Shown here: piece after piece, positions 7,480-13,827 of the stretch | How positions within the stretch are numbered: the first letter of the stretch is position 1 | Layout: every line of letters starts with the position of its first letter | Origin: DASQFQ01 sp035633075 | Lineage (GTDB): Bacteria > Actinomycetota > Thermoleophilia > Solirubrobacterales > Solirubrobacteraceae | Length of the DNA: 16,847 nucleotides | Reading direction: 5' to 3' | Assembly (NCBI GenBank): GCA_035633075.1 | Contig: DASQFQ010000268.1 | Location: forward strand, 1-16,847 | Program-made: the position numbers and the translations under genes | Notes under the pieces: model-generated | What the model was told of the DNA's origin: nothing | Seen by the model: the letters and a program-made list of their open reading frames with translations, nothing else | Databases searched by the model: none

Positions 7480-9108
7480 TCAGCGCCGCGCGCGGCGCAC
7501 GCGGCGCACGCTGAGCTCGTAACCAGAGTCCAGGCCCCGGGCGGCGCGGTCGATGTAGACCTCGAGGTAGGCGAGCCGCAGCCGTCGCGAGGGGTTGACC
7601 AGCGTGAGCGTGTCCTTGCGGCGCCCCGAGCGCCGCGAGCGGCCGATGAGCTGCTCGTCGTCGGCGATCGAGCTCGCCGAGCGGGTAAAGGCGGCGACGT
7701 CGGCGTCGCCGAAGCGCTGGAGCACCGAGATCCGCAGCCGTGCCCGCGGCGGGAGGCGCACCCGGTAGACGTCCGCGGGGTCCTCGTACTGGTCGAGCAG
7801 GGCGCGCAGCCGGCGCGGGGGCCCGCCCGACCAGATCGCGGGTCGCGGGCGGCCGAGCGCGCGGCCGTCGACCCAGACGATGTCGTCGTTGGGCTCCAGG
7901 GGGTCGGCCGCGGGCGCGCGGCGCGCGAGCGCCGCCCCGACCGACAGCAGGCCGAAGCCCGTGGCCGGGTCCCAGCCGCGGCGGTCGAGGTCGCGAGCGG
8001 AGAGCCGCAGCACCTGGGCGACCTGGTCGACGCTTAGCTGGGGCCGCACCGCGCGCACCCAGGCGGCCGCCGCCGCGACCATCGGCGCCGAGTAGCTCGT
8101 GCCCGTAACAGCGGCGTAGCCGTCCCTGTTGCCGTCGTCGTCGAACTGAGACGGGATGGCGGTGAGGATGGCGACACCGGGCGCGCTGAGGTCGATCGCC
8201 GCATTGGCGTTGGAGAAGTAGGCGCTCCTGAGGTCGGAGCGGACCGCCGCGACGGTGAGCACGTGCGGCAGCGACGCGGGGAACTCCAGCGGATTGCCCT
8301 GCCCGAACTCGTTCCCGGCTGCGGCGACGAGGGTGATCCCCTTTGCGGTGGCCAGCTGGAGCTGGGCGTACTCGGCGAAGCAGAGATCCGGCGCCCCGTA
8401 GCTCATGTTGATCACCGCGGCGCCGGCGTCCACTGCGCGCGCGACACCGGCGGTGGTGTCCGCGCAGAGGATCTCGCTCGGCAGTGGCACGTTGAGTGCG
8501 CGCATGCCCGGCCAGATGCCGAGGATGCCGACGTCGTTCTTCGGCGCCGCGGCGATCGCGGCGGTCTCGGTCCCGTGGGCGTCGGTGACGGGCAGGCCGC
8601 CAAGCGTCGAGACGTTGCCGCTCGCGAACTCGGGGTGGCTCCCGTCGAGCTCGGCGTCCACGAGCGCGAGCAAGGGGCTGGCGGAGGTGACCGGGGGCGG
8701 GGCGAGCGCCTGGTCGACGACCGCGTTGCGCCAGCCTGCGCCGGCCGACAGTGGGTCGGGCGCCGTGGCGGGCGGCGACTGCATCCGCCGAGCGCGGCGG
8801 TTGGGCTCGGCGAAGGTCAGCAGGCGCCGCGCGCGCAGCGCCCCGGCCAGCTCGCGCGCCCAGGCGCGGGCCACGACGTAGACGCCGGGCACGACGCGGC
8901 GGGCGCCGTGGCGGGCGGCCACCGCGTCGGCGCGCCCACCGGGCCGGGCGCCGACGAGCCATGTGGTGCGGTCGGCCGGGACGGTGGATGCCGCGGCGTC
9001 CCCGGGGAGTGTCAGCGGTGGGCTGGGCGGTGCCCCCGGGGCCGGCGCGGAGCCGCCGAGCACGAGGGCCGTCGCGAGCGCGGCTGGAGCGAGGCGGGGG
9101 AGGCGCAC
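7480..9108 (-). CDS. Secreted S8 subtilisin-like serine protease with C-terminal PPC-like domain
   Basis: Exported subtilase (542 aa). Residues 1-26 look like a signal peptide ending APAPGA. Residues about 47-108 resemble an I9-type propeptide (TTWLVGARPG... to TFAEPNRRAR). The catalytic domain spans about 120-395 with Asp151 (ALVDAELDGSHPE), His178 (DAHGTETA), oxyanion Asn266 (AAAGNE) and Ser338 (GTSYSAP), so it should be active. The last 140 residues start EPNDD and continue DVYRVRLPPRARLRISV and YELSV, which fits a pre-peptidase C-terminal (PPC) beta-domain. The GTG start lies 5 nt after the stop of the hydroxyacyl-CoA dehydrogenase gene. It may be the third gene of that operon or have its own leaderless promoter (TACGAT ends 8 nt upstream). 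The link to fatty-acid genes is positional only. Confidence 0.93.
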   Translation of the reverse strand: MRLPRLAPAALATALVLGGSAPAPGAPPSPPLTLPGDAAASTVPADRTTWLVGARPGGRADAVAARHGARRVVPGVYVVARAWARELAGALRARRLLTFAEPNRRARRMQSPPATAPDPLSAGAGWRNAVVDQALAPPPVTSASPLLALVDAELDGSHPEFASGNVSTLGGLPVTDAHGTETAAIAAAPKNDVGILGIWPGMRALNVPLPSEILCADTTAGVARAVDAGAAVINMSYGAPDLCFAEYAQLQLATAKGITLVAAAGNEFGQGNPLEFPASLPHVLTVAAVRSDLRSAYFSNANAAIDLSAPGVAILTAIPSQFDDDGNRDGYAAVTGTSYSAPMVAAAAAWVRAVRPQLSVDQVAQVLRLSARDLDRRGWDPATGFGLLSVGAALARRAPAADPLEPNDDIVWVDGRALGRPRPAIWSGGPPRRLRALLDQYEDPADVYRVRLPPRARLRISVLQRFGDADVAAFTRSASSIADDEQLIGRSRRSGRRKDTLTLVNPSRRLRLAYLEVYIDRAARGLDSGYELSVRRVRRARR

Positions 9109-9113
9109 CTGGC

Positions 9114-10682
9114 CTAATCGTAGGGCTGCGCGTGCAGCGCCTCACCGGTCCGTGCGGCGCGCAGCAGCGCGGGCGCGGGGCGGTAGCGCTCCTCGCGGTA
9201 CTCCTCTCCGAGCCCGCCGAGCACGGTGAGCACCTCGGCGGGGCCGATCTCGTCGCCCCACTGAAGCGGTCCGCGCGGATGGTTGAGACCGAGCGCCATG
9301 CCGGCGTCGATGTCGCTCGCGCTTCCTCGTCCCTCGCCCAGGGCGAAGGCCGCCTCGTTGACGAGCTGGCTGACGATGCGGCCCAGCACCAGGCCGGGCG
9401 CGTCGCCCACCCACTCGACGTGGCGGCCCAGGGTGCGGAAGAACTCCTCGGCGGCCCGGGCGGCGGCCGGCGAGGTGGTGGGGGAGTGGGTGAGCTCGAC
9501 CAGCGCGCCCAGCGGCGGAATGGCGAAGAACCCGGCGGCCGTGCCACCCGGATCGAGCGCGGCCAGGGGAGCGGCGTCGCAGAGGACGACGGGCGGCCCC
9601 CCCTGCGCCGGCGCGAGCGCCTCGTCGGCGCCGCAGTCGAGCACCAGCGCCGGCACCCGTCCCTCGGCCTCCTCAGGGGGGGCGGCCCGCCAGCCGGCCT
9701 GCATCGCGGCGGCGGTCAGCTGCGCGGCCAGCGCGCTGTCACCGGCGATCACCACGAGGCGGTCGTTGCCGCCCCCGGCCGGGGGCGCGGGCTCGTCCTC
9801 GGGGCGGTGGGCGCCTCCGTCGGACGGGTAGACGTACCAGCCGCGGCCGGTCTTGCGCCCGTGGCGCCCGGCGGCCGCCATCTTCGCCGCGAGCGGGGAG
9901 GGCCGCCAGCGGGGCTCGCCGTAGGATTGCTCGTAGAAGGACTTCGAGATCTCGAACCCGACGTCGATCCCGACGAGGTCCATCAGCTCGAACGGTCCCA
10001 TGGGAAAGCCGCCGCCTAGGCGACAGATGCGATCGACCTGCTCGGGGGTGGCGAGCCCCTCCTGCACGAGCCGCAGCGCCTCCAGTCCGAACGGCCGGTT
10101 GCAGCGGTTGACGAGGAAGCCCGGCCCGTCCGCGGCGTCGATGACGCGCCGGCCCATGGCAGCGCCGGTCGTGCGCACCACCCGCAGCGCGTCGTCGTCG
10201 GACGCCTCTCCGGCGACCACCTCGACGAGCTCCATCACGGGCGCGGGGTTGAAGAAGTGCATCCCGACGACCCGCTCCGGCCCGGGAACGCCCGCGGCCA
10301 GCTCGGTCACGCTGAGCGACGAGGTGTTCGTGGCCAGCACGCAGTCGCCGCCTACGATCTCGGCCAACCGCGAGAACAGCTCGCGCTTGAGCTCGAGCGA
10401 CTCGGGCGCCGCCTCGACGACGAGGCCGGCGGGCGCCAGATCCTCGAGCTCGGCGGCCGGCGCCAGGCGCCGCAGCGCCGCTTGGGCGCCGGCGGCGTCC
10501 AAGCGCCCGCGCTCCACGTCTCGCTCGAGGCGGCGGCGGATGTCCTCGAGCGCGCGCTCCACGGCGCCAGGGTCGGCGTCGTACAGCAGCGTCCGTGCCC
10601 CCGCCCGGCAGGCGAGCTGAGCGATGCCGGCGCCCATCGTCCCGGCGCCGACGACGCCGATGACGTCCGGGACCGCGGTCAC
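9114..10682 (-). CDS. 3-hydroxyacyl-CoA dehydrogenase with duplicated C-terminal domain (PaaH/FadB2-like)
   Basis: Oxidises 3-hydroxyacyl-CoA to 3-ketoacyl-CoA with NAD+ (522 aa). The Rossmann loop GAGTMG is at 12-17. The family's catalytic and substrate residues fall in place: Ser121 (NTSSLS), His142 (MHFFNPAP), Glu154 and Asn192 (GFLVNR). A first helical domain follows (GGFPMGPFELMDLVG), then a linker with a degenerate second Rossmann-like half (about 335-410) and a second 3HCDH-type domain (GLVLGRIVSQLVNEA; GLNHPRGPLQWGDEIG). This two-module length is typical of PaaH-like dehydrogenases. The GTG start shares its G with the upstream TAG stop (TAGTG), so it is translated by coupling with the acyl-CoA dehydrogenase gene. 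The frame upstream to 10856 is shadow. The chain-length or dicarboxylic substrate is not determinable. Confidence 0.93.
   Translation of the reverse strand: MTAVPDVIGVVGAGTMGAGIAQLACRAGARTLLYDADPGAVERALEDIRRRLERDVERGRLDAAGAQAALRRLAPAAELEDLAPAGLVVEAAPESLELKRELFSRLAEIVGGDCVLATNTSSLSVTELAAGVPGPERVVGMHFFNPAPVMELVEVVAGEASDDDALRVVRTTGAAMGRRVIDAADGPGFLVNRCNRPFGLEALRLVQEGLATPEQVDRICRLGGGFPMGPFELMDLVGIDVGFEISKSFYEQSYGEPRWRPSPLAAKMAAAGRHGRKTGRGWYVYPSDGGAHRPEDEPAPPAGGGNDRLVVIAGDSALAAQLTAAAMQAGWRAAPPEEAEGRVPALVLDCGADEALAPAQGGPPVVLCDAAPLAALDPGGTAAGFFAIPPLGALVELTHSPTTSPAAARAAEEFFRTLGRHVEWVGDAPGLVLGRIVSQLVNEAAFALGEGRGSASDIDAGMALGLNHPRGPLQWGDEIGPAEVLTVLGGLGEEYREERYRPAPALLRAARTGEALHAQPYD
9117..9122 (-). promoter_or_regulatory. 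Candidate -10 box TACGAT before the subtilase gene
   Basis: TACGAT ends 8 nt before the GTG at 9108, matching the spacing seen at other starts in the window. It lies inside the last two sense codons of the upstream gene (Tyr-Asp), so coincidence is possible. Confidence 0.3.
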
Positions 10683-11842
10683 TAGCCGGGCACGAGCGCG
10701 TTGAGCCCCGTCTCGGCGCGCCCGATGATCAGCTTCTGGATCTGCGAGGTCCCCTCGTAGAGGGTGGTGACGCGCACGTCGCGGAAGTAGCGCTCGACCG
10801 GGTGGTCGTCGACGTAACCCGCCCCGCCGTGCACCTGGATGGCGAGGTGGGCGCACTGCTGAGCGGCCTCCGTCGCGTAGAGCTTCGCGATCGAGGTCTC
10901 AGTCGTGCTCGGCCGCCCCTCGTCCTTGAGGAATCCCGCGCGCCAGACGAGCATGCGCGCGGCGTCGGTCTGCACGCGCATGTCGGCGATCATCGCCTGG
11001 ACCAGCTGGAAGGACCCGATCGGACGGCCGAACTGCTCGCGCTCCTTGGCGTAGTCCACCGACGCCGACAGGGACCCCTGGCAGATCCCGACGCAGCCCG
11101 CGGCGACGGAGTAGCGCCCGGAGTCCAGAGCGCTCATGGCGACCTTGAAGCCGTCGCCGACTTCGCCCATCAGCGCGTCGTCTCCGACCTCGACGTCGTC
11201 GAGCGCCAGCGACGCGGTGTCGGAGCCATGCAGGCCCATCTTGCCGTGGATCTCCTGGCTCGAGAACCCCGGGGTGTCCGTGGGGACCAGGAAGCAGGCC
11301 AGGCCGCGGTGCTTCTTCGCGGGATCGGTCTGGGCGAAGATCATCGCGACCTTGGCGTGATTGCCCATCGAGATCCACATCTTGTTGCCCGCGATGGACC
11401 AGCCGCCGTCGGTCTTGCGGGCCCGCGTGCGCTGGTTGGCGGCGTCGGAGCCGGTGTCGGGCTCGGTGAGCCCGAAGCACCCGAGCCATTCCCCCGAGCA
11501 CAGCCTGGGCAGGTAGTGATGCTTCTGCTCCTCGCTGCCCCAGCGCACGATCGAGGAGCACACGAGCGAGGTCTGCACGGACACGACCGTCCGCATGGCC
11601 GAACAGCCGCGGCCGACCTCCTCCACGACCAGTCCGTAGGTCAGGTAGTCCAGCCCGGCACCGCCGTACTCACGGGGGACGATGGCCCCGAGATAGCCCT
11701 GGTCGGCGAGCTTGCCGACGAGCTCGGTGTCGAAGTGGTGGTTGCGATCGTTCTCGCGCGCGCGAGGGACGATCTCAGCGTTGGTGAAGTCCCGCGCGGT
11801 CTCGCGGATCAGCTGCTGCTCGTCGCTCAGGTCGAAGTCCAT
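10682..11842 (-). CDS. Acyl-CoA dehydrogenase
   Basis: FAD flavoprotein that forms the trans-2-enoyl-CoA double bond in acyl-CoA (386 aa, normal length). The N-terminal helical domain begins at MDFDLSDEQQ, the FAD/substrate segment GLTEPDTGSDAA is at 124-135, and the catalytic base is Glu363 in LYEGTSQIQ, as in short-chain/butyryl-type dehydrogenases. It heads a beta-oxidation-like pair: its TAG overlaps by one base the GTG of the 3-hydroxyacyl-CoA dehydrogenase. The matching hydratase is not in this operon; the crotonase at 2670-3479 is on a separate transcript. The ATG follows TAGCGT by 8 nt, suggesting a leaderless mRNA. The longer open frame to 12247 is antisense shadow of other genes. 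Confidence 0.96.
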   Translation of the reverse strand: MDFDLSDEQQLIRETARDFTNAEIVPRARENDRNHHFDTELVGKLADQGYLGAIVPREYGGAGLDYLTYGLVVEEVGRGCSAMRTVVSVQTSLVCSSIVRWGSEEQKHHYLPRLCSGEWLGCFGLTEPDTGSDAANQRTRARKTDGGWSIAGNKMWISMGNHAKVAMIFAQTDPAKKHRGLACFLVPTDTPGFSSQEIHGKMGLHGSDTASLALDDVEVGDDALMGEVGDGFKVAMSALDSGRYSVAAGCVGICQGSLSASVDYAKEREQFGRPIGSFQLVQAMIADMRVQTDAARMLVWRAGFLKDEGRPSTTETSIAKLYATEAAQQCAHLAIQVHGGAGYVDDHPVERYFRDVRVTTLYEGTSQIQKLIIGRAETGLNALVPG

Positions 11843-11850
11843 GTCGGCGC

Positions 11851-11856
11851 ACGCTA
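11851..11856 (-). promoter_or_regulatory. Candidate -10 box TAGCGT for the acyl-CoA dehydrogenase operon
   Basis: TAGCGT ends 8 nt before the ATG at 11842. It sits back to back with TAGGAT on the other strand at 11864-11869. Confidence 0.5.
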
Positions 11857-11863
11857 GCGGAGA

Positions 11864-11869
11864 TAGGAT
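11864..11869 (+). promoter_or_regulatory. Candidate -10 box TAGGAT for the 20-codon ORF
   Basis: TAGGAT ends 8 nt before the ATG at 11878, the same spacing as at the recognised genes, which supports that ATG as a real start. Confidence 0.45.
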
Positions 11870-11877
11870 CGGCCGCC

Positions 11878-11940
11878 ATGCACGAGCGCAAGGAGCCGGG
11901 CGCCGATCCCGAGCCGGCACCGGTGCTCGCCACGTGGTGA
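11878..11940 (+). CDS. Putative 20-residue small protein
   Basis: An ATG frame of 20 codons plus TGA, reading MHERKEPGADPE...VLATW. It is hydrophilic, Pro/Glu-rich and has no membrane segment or known motif. Evidence for coding: 18 of 20 third positions are G or C while second positions are balanced, no gene overlaps on the other strand, and a TAGGAT box ends 8 nt upstream. It lies in the divergent gap between the acyl-CoA dehydrogenase and the small membrane protein. It could be a free-standing small protein or a leader peptide for the downstream genes. No function can be assigned. Confidence 0.45.
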   Translation: MHERKEPGADPEPAPVLATW

Positions 11941-11962
11941 GCCCGGCCGGCGGTCGCGTGGC

Positions 11963-11968
11963 TACGCT
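11963..11968 (+). promoter_or_regulatory. Candidate -10 box TACGCT for the small membrane protein
   Basis: TACGCT fits TANNNT. It ends 3 nt before an in-frame CTG (11972) and 27 nt before the in-frame GTG at 11996, so a transcript from it would begin close to the CTG-ATC-GAC codons. Confidence 0.3.
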
Positions 11969-11995
11969 GCCCTGATCGACCCCTTCACCTTCATC

Positions 11996-12307
11996 GTGAT
12001 CGGCTGCCTGGTGGCGGGCCTCATCGCCATCCTCGCGCTCGGCAGGTTCTATCCAGGCTCCGGCGCCGACGTGCTCGACCGGAAGCCCACGCGCTCGCAC
12101 GAGGTCGAGGCCCAGAACGAGCTCGACGACATCGAGCAGATGCTCGCCGCCCAGAACGAGCTGCGGCGCAAGCGCGGGCTGCCAGAGCGCTCCGAGGACG
12201 AGTTCTCCGACGAGGTGCGCCGCGAGCAGCGGGAGCTCGACGAGCACGCCGCCGGGTTTCGGGCCGAGCGCGAGCCTGCGCCCAGCGAAGAGTGGCGCGG
12301 GTCCTGA
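11996..12307 (+). CDS. Small single-pass membrane protein with charged, coiled-coil-like tail (unknown function)
   Basis: 103 aa from the GTG. One membrane helix occupies the first 17 or so residues (IGCLVAGLIAILALGRFY), then a cytoplasmic-looking, very acidic/basic tail with NELDDIEQMLAAQNELRRKR and REQRELDEHA stretches that could form a helix or short coiled coil. The start is doubtful. The frame is open upstream, and the codons before the GTG read L-I-D-P-F-T-F-I, which would lengthen the helix to a normal 20 residues if the CTG at 11972 is used. The gene overlaps the next by 16 nt. I do not recognise a characterised family. Anchored proteins of this shape often serve as scaffolds, but that is only a guess. 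Confidence 0.7.
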   Translation: MIGCLVAGLIAILALGRFYPGSGADVLDRKPTRSHEVEAQNELDDIEQMLAAQNELRRKRGLPERSEDEFSDEVRREQRELDEHAAGFRAEREPAPSEEWRGS

Positions 12308-12777
12308 TCGTCGGCTGCGGTGGCCGCGGCCAGGCCCTCGCCCGCGAGCTCGTCGCCGCCGGCCACGCCGTGCGCGGCACCACGCGTCGCGCCCGCCGCA
12401 TGGACGCGATCGCGGCAGCCGGAGCCGAGCCCTACCTCGGCGACCCTGACCGCGTCGCGACGATCATGGACGCTCTCGCGGGCGTGACGATCGTGTGCTG
12501 GCTGCTCGGCAGTGCCGAGGGCGAGCGGGCGCGGGAGCTGCACGCTGGACGGCTGCGGATGCTGTGGGAGAAGCTCGTCGACACGCCGGTCCGTGGCGTG
12601 GTCTACGAGGCGGCCGGGACGCTCGGGCCCGAGGTGCTGGGCGGCGGCCGCGAGCTCGCCCGGCAGGCGCACGAGACGTGGCACATCCCCCTCGAGGTGC
12701 TCGACACCGATCCCGCCGAGCGCGAGCGCTGGCGCGCCGACGCCGTGGGTGCAGTGGAGCGCCTGCTGAGCGCCTAG
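12292..12777 (+). CDS. Short NAD(P)-binding Rossmann protein (NmrA/SDR-like)
   Basis: 161 aa from GTG. It begins ARVLIVGCGGRGQALA, a textbook nucleotide-binding loop of the atypical short-chain dehydrogenase / NAD(P)H-binding type, continues with a TTRRARRM stretch (basic residues placed for NADP phosphate), and has GVTIVCWLLGSAEG and GVVYEAAGTLG as later strands. It lacks the catalytic YxxxK motif and the C-terminal substrate half, so it may be a sensor or regulator rather than a dehydrogenase. It overlaps the preceding membrane-protein gene by 16 nt, which indicates one operon. Its stop codon forms part of the TAGGCT box in front of the following 22-codon ORF. Confidence 0.8.
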   Translation: MARVLIVGCGGRGQALARELVAAGHAVRGTTRRARRMDAIAAAGAEPYLGDPDRVATIMDALAGVTIVCWLLGSAEGERARELHAGRLRMLWEKLVDTPVRGVVYEAAGTLGPEVLGGGRELARQAHETWHIPLEVLDTDPAERERWRADAVGAVERLLSA

Positions 12778-12780
12778 GCT
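12775..12780 (+). promoter_or_regulatory. Candidate -10 box TAGGCT for the 22-codon ORF
   Basis: TAGGCT ends 7 nt before the GTG at 12788. Its TAG is also the stop codon of the upstream gene, so this could be chance, but the spacing equals that at recognised genes. Confidence 0.35.
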
Positions 12781-12787
12781 GGTGGAC

Positions 12788-12856
12788 GTGCGCTCCCCGT
12801 GGACCGAGTGGGGCAGCCTCGTGAACGTGCCGATCGAGAAGGGCGCACCGGCCTAG
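12788..12856 (+). CDS. Putative 22-residue small protein
   Basis: GTG frame of 22 codons plus TAG, reading MRSPWTEWGS... and ending NVPIEKGAPA. 21 of 22 third positions are G or C, no gene lies opposite (only the last 4 nt overlap the convergent Nudix stop), and a TAGGCT box ends 7 nt upstream. The two Trp residues and the compact WTEWG motif are unusual for random GC-rich sequence. It follows the Rossmann-protein gene by 10 nt and may belong to that operon. No known family or function is recognised. Confidence 0.5.
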   Translation: MRSPWTEWGSLVNVPIEKGAPA

Positions 12857-13398
12857 ACATCGACGCGCGCGAGCAGGTCGGTGACCATCCGGGCCGTCGC
12901 GCCCCAGATCAGGTGGTCGCCGATCTGGTAGGTGTCGGTGCGGAAGGGCACGCCGCGCCGCACCAGCCGCCGCTTGCCGTATCCCGCCCGCACCGCGGCG
13001 AGCGGCAGCTCGAGCACCTGCGCGACCTCGGCGTCGGCGATCGTCCACGCGAAGCCGGGGTCGATGATCCCGACGAAGGGGTAGACGGCGTAGTTGGTCA
13101 CGAGGGTCGGGGTGGGCGGCAGCGCGCCGACGAGCTCGACCGCCTCGGCCGGCAGGCCGATCTCCTCATGGGCCTCCCGCAGCGCCGTCGCGGCGAGGTC
13201 GGCGTCGCCGGGGTCGCGCCGGCCCCCGGGAAACGAGATCTCGCCCGGATGGCGCCGCAGGTGGTCGCGGCGCCTGGTGAACACGGCATGGATCTTGCCC
13301 GCGTCGAGATAGAGCGGGACCAGCACAGCGGCGTCGGTACGACCGTGCACCTCGATCGCGAGGGCAGCGTCCGACGCCAGCAGGGCGCCGCGCAACAC
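12853..13398 (-). CDS. Nudix hydrolase, CoA pyrophosphatase (NudL/UPF0035) type
   Basis: Hydrolase of the CoA-diphosphatase branch of Nudix enzymes, which split CoA and its derivatives into 3',5'-ADP and (acyl-)phosphopantetheine. The NudL/UPF0035 signature RRDHLRRHPGEISFPGG is followed directly by the Nudix box GGRRDPGDADLAATALRE with AHEEIG, which holds the metal-binding glutamates. 181 aa from the GTG at 13398. The start is uncertain: an ATG at 13485 is in frame but would overlap the OsmC gene by 64 nt, and no Shine-Dalgarno sequence is clear for either. It is last of the DUF1015-OsmC-Nudix run. Its TAG shares the bases CTAG with the stop of the convergent 22-codon ORF. A CoA-turnover role would suit the acyl-CoA genes nearby, but that is inference. 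Confidence 0.9.
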   Translation of the reverse strand: MLRGALLASDAALAIEVHGRTDAAVLVPLYLDAGKIHAVFTRRRDHLRRHPGEISFPGGRRDPGDADLAATALREAHEEIGLPAEAVELVGALPPTPTLVTNYAVYPFVGIIDPGFAWTIADAEVAQVLELPLAAVRAGYGKRRLVRRGVPFRTDTYQIGDHLIWGATARMVTDLLARVDV

Positions 13399-13421
13399 CT
13401 CGGCGAGGGAGCCGCGTGTCC

Positions 13422-13814
13422 TCAGGCCAGCTCGATCCGCTCTTGGAAGCTGACCTCGCCCTCGAGCGTCCGGTGCACCGGGCACTTGGCGGCGATCACC
13501 CGCAGGCGCTCGACCTGCTCCTCGGAGAGGCTGGCGGGCATGCGCATCACGAGCTTGAAGGTCGTGGGCGCGCCGCGCTCGGCCGGCGTGTAGTCGCAGT
13601 CGACCTCCATGCCGTCGACGTTCCAGCCCTTGCGTAGGGCGTACATCTCCACCGTGATCGCCGTGCAGGAGGCCAGCGACGCTGCCAGCAGCTCCTGCGG
13701 GCTGGGACCCGCGTCCTCGCCGCCGTGCTCGGTGGACTCGTCGGCGGTCAGGTGGTGCTCTCGCACGGCGAGGTCGTGGGCGTACTTCTGCTTGCGGCGA
13801 GCGACGGCTCTCAT
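13422..13814 (-). CDS. OsmC-family peroxiredoxin-like protein (YhfA type)
   Basis: 130-aa OsmC-fold protein; relatives reduce organic hydroperoxides with a pair of cysteines. The pair is present: Cys50 in LAASLASCTAITVEMYA and Cys111 in IAAKCPVHRTL. The opening KQKYAHDLAVREHHLTADE and the length fit the YhfA-like subgroup better than Ohr. It is cytoplasmic. I chose the ATG at 13814, which stands 7 nt after TAGCAT. An ATG three codons earlier (13823) is possible. Only 10 nt separate it from the DUF1015 stop, and the Nudix gene starts 23 nt after its end, so the three are likely one transcript with an internal promoter possible. The actual substrate is unknown. Confidence 0.9.
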   Translation of the reverse strand: MRAVARRKQKYAHDLAVREHHLTADESTEHGGEDAGPSPQELLAASLASCTAITVEMYALRKGWNVDGMEVDCDYTPAERGAPTTFKLVMRMPASLSEEQVERLRVIAAKCPVHRTLEGEVSFQERIELA

Positions 13815-13821
13815 GGTGCCC

Positions 13822-13827
13822 ATGCTA
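13822..13827 (-). promoter_or_regulatory. Candidate -10 box TAGCAT before the OsmC gene
   Basis: TAGCAT ends 7 nt before the ATG at 13814. The TAG is also the DUF1015 stop codon, so it may be fortuitous. If real it gives the redox gene its own leaderless mRNA inside the operon. Confidence 0.3.

Noticed and set aside
7442..9547. Minus-strand 701-codon frame across the subtilase and dehydrogenase genes
   Set aside because: It is out of frame with both, Arg/Ala/Pro-rich and without motifs; shadow.
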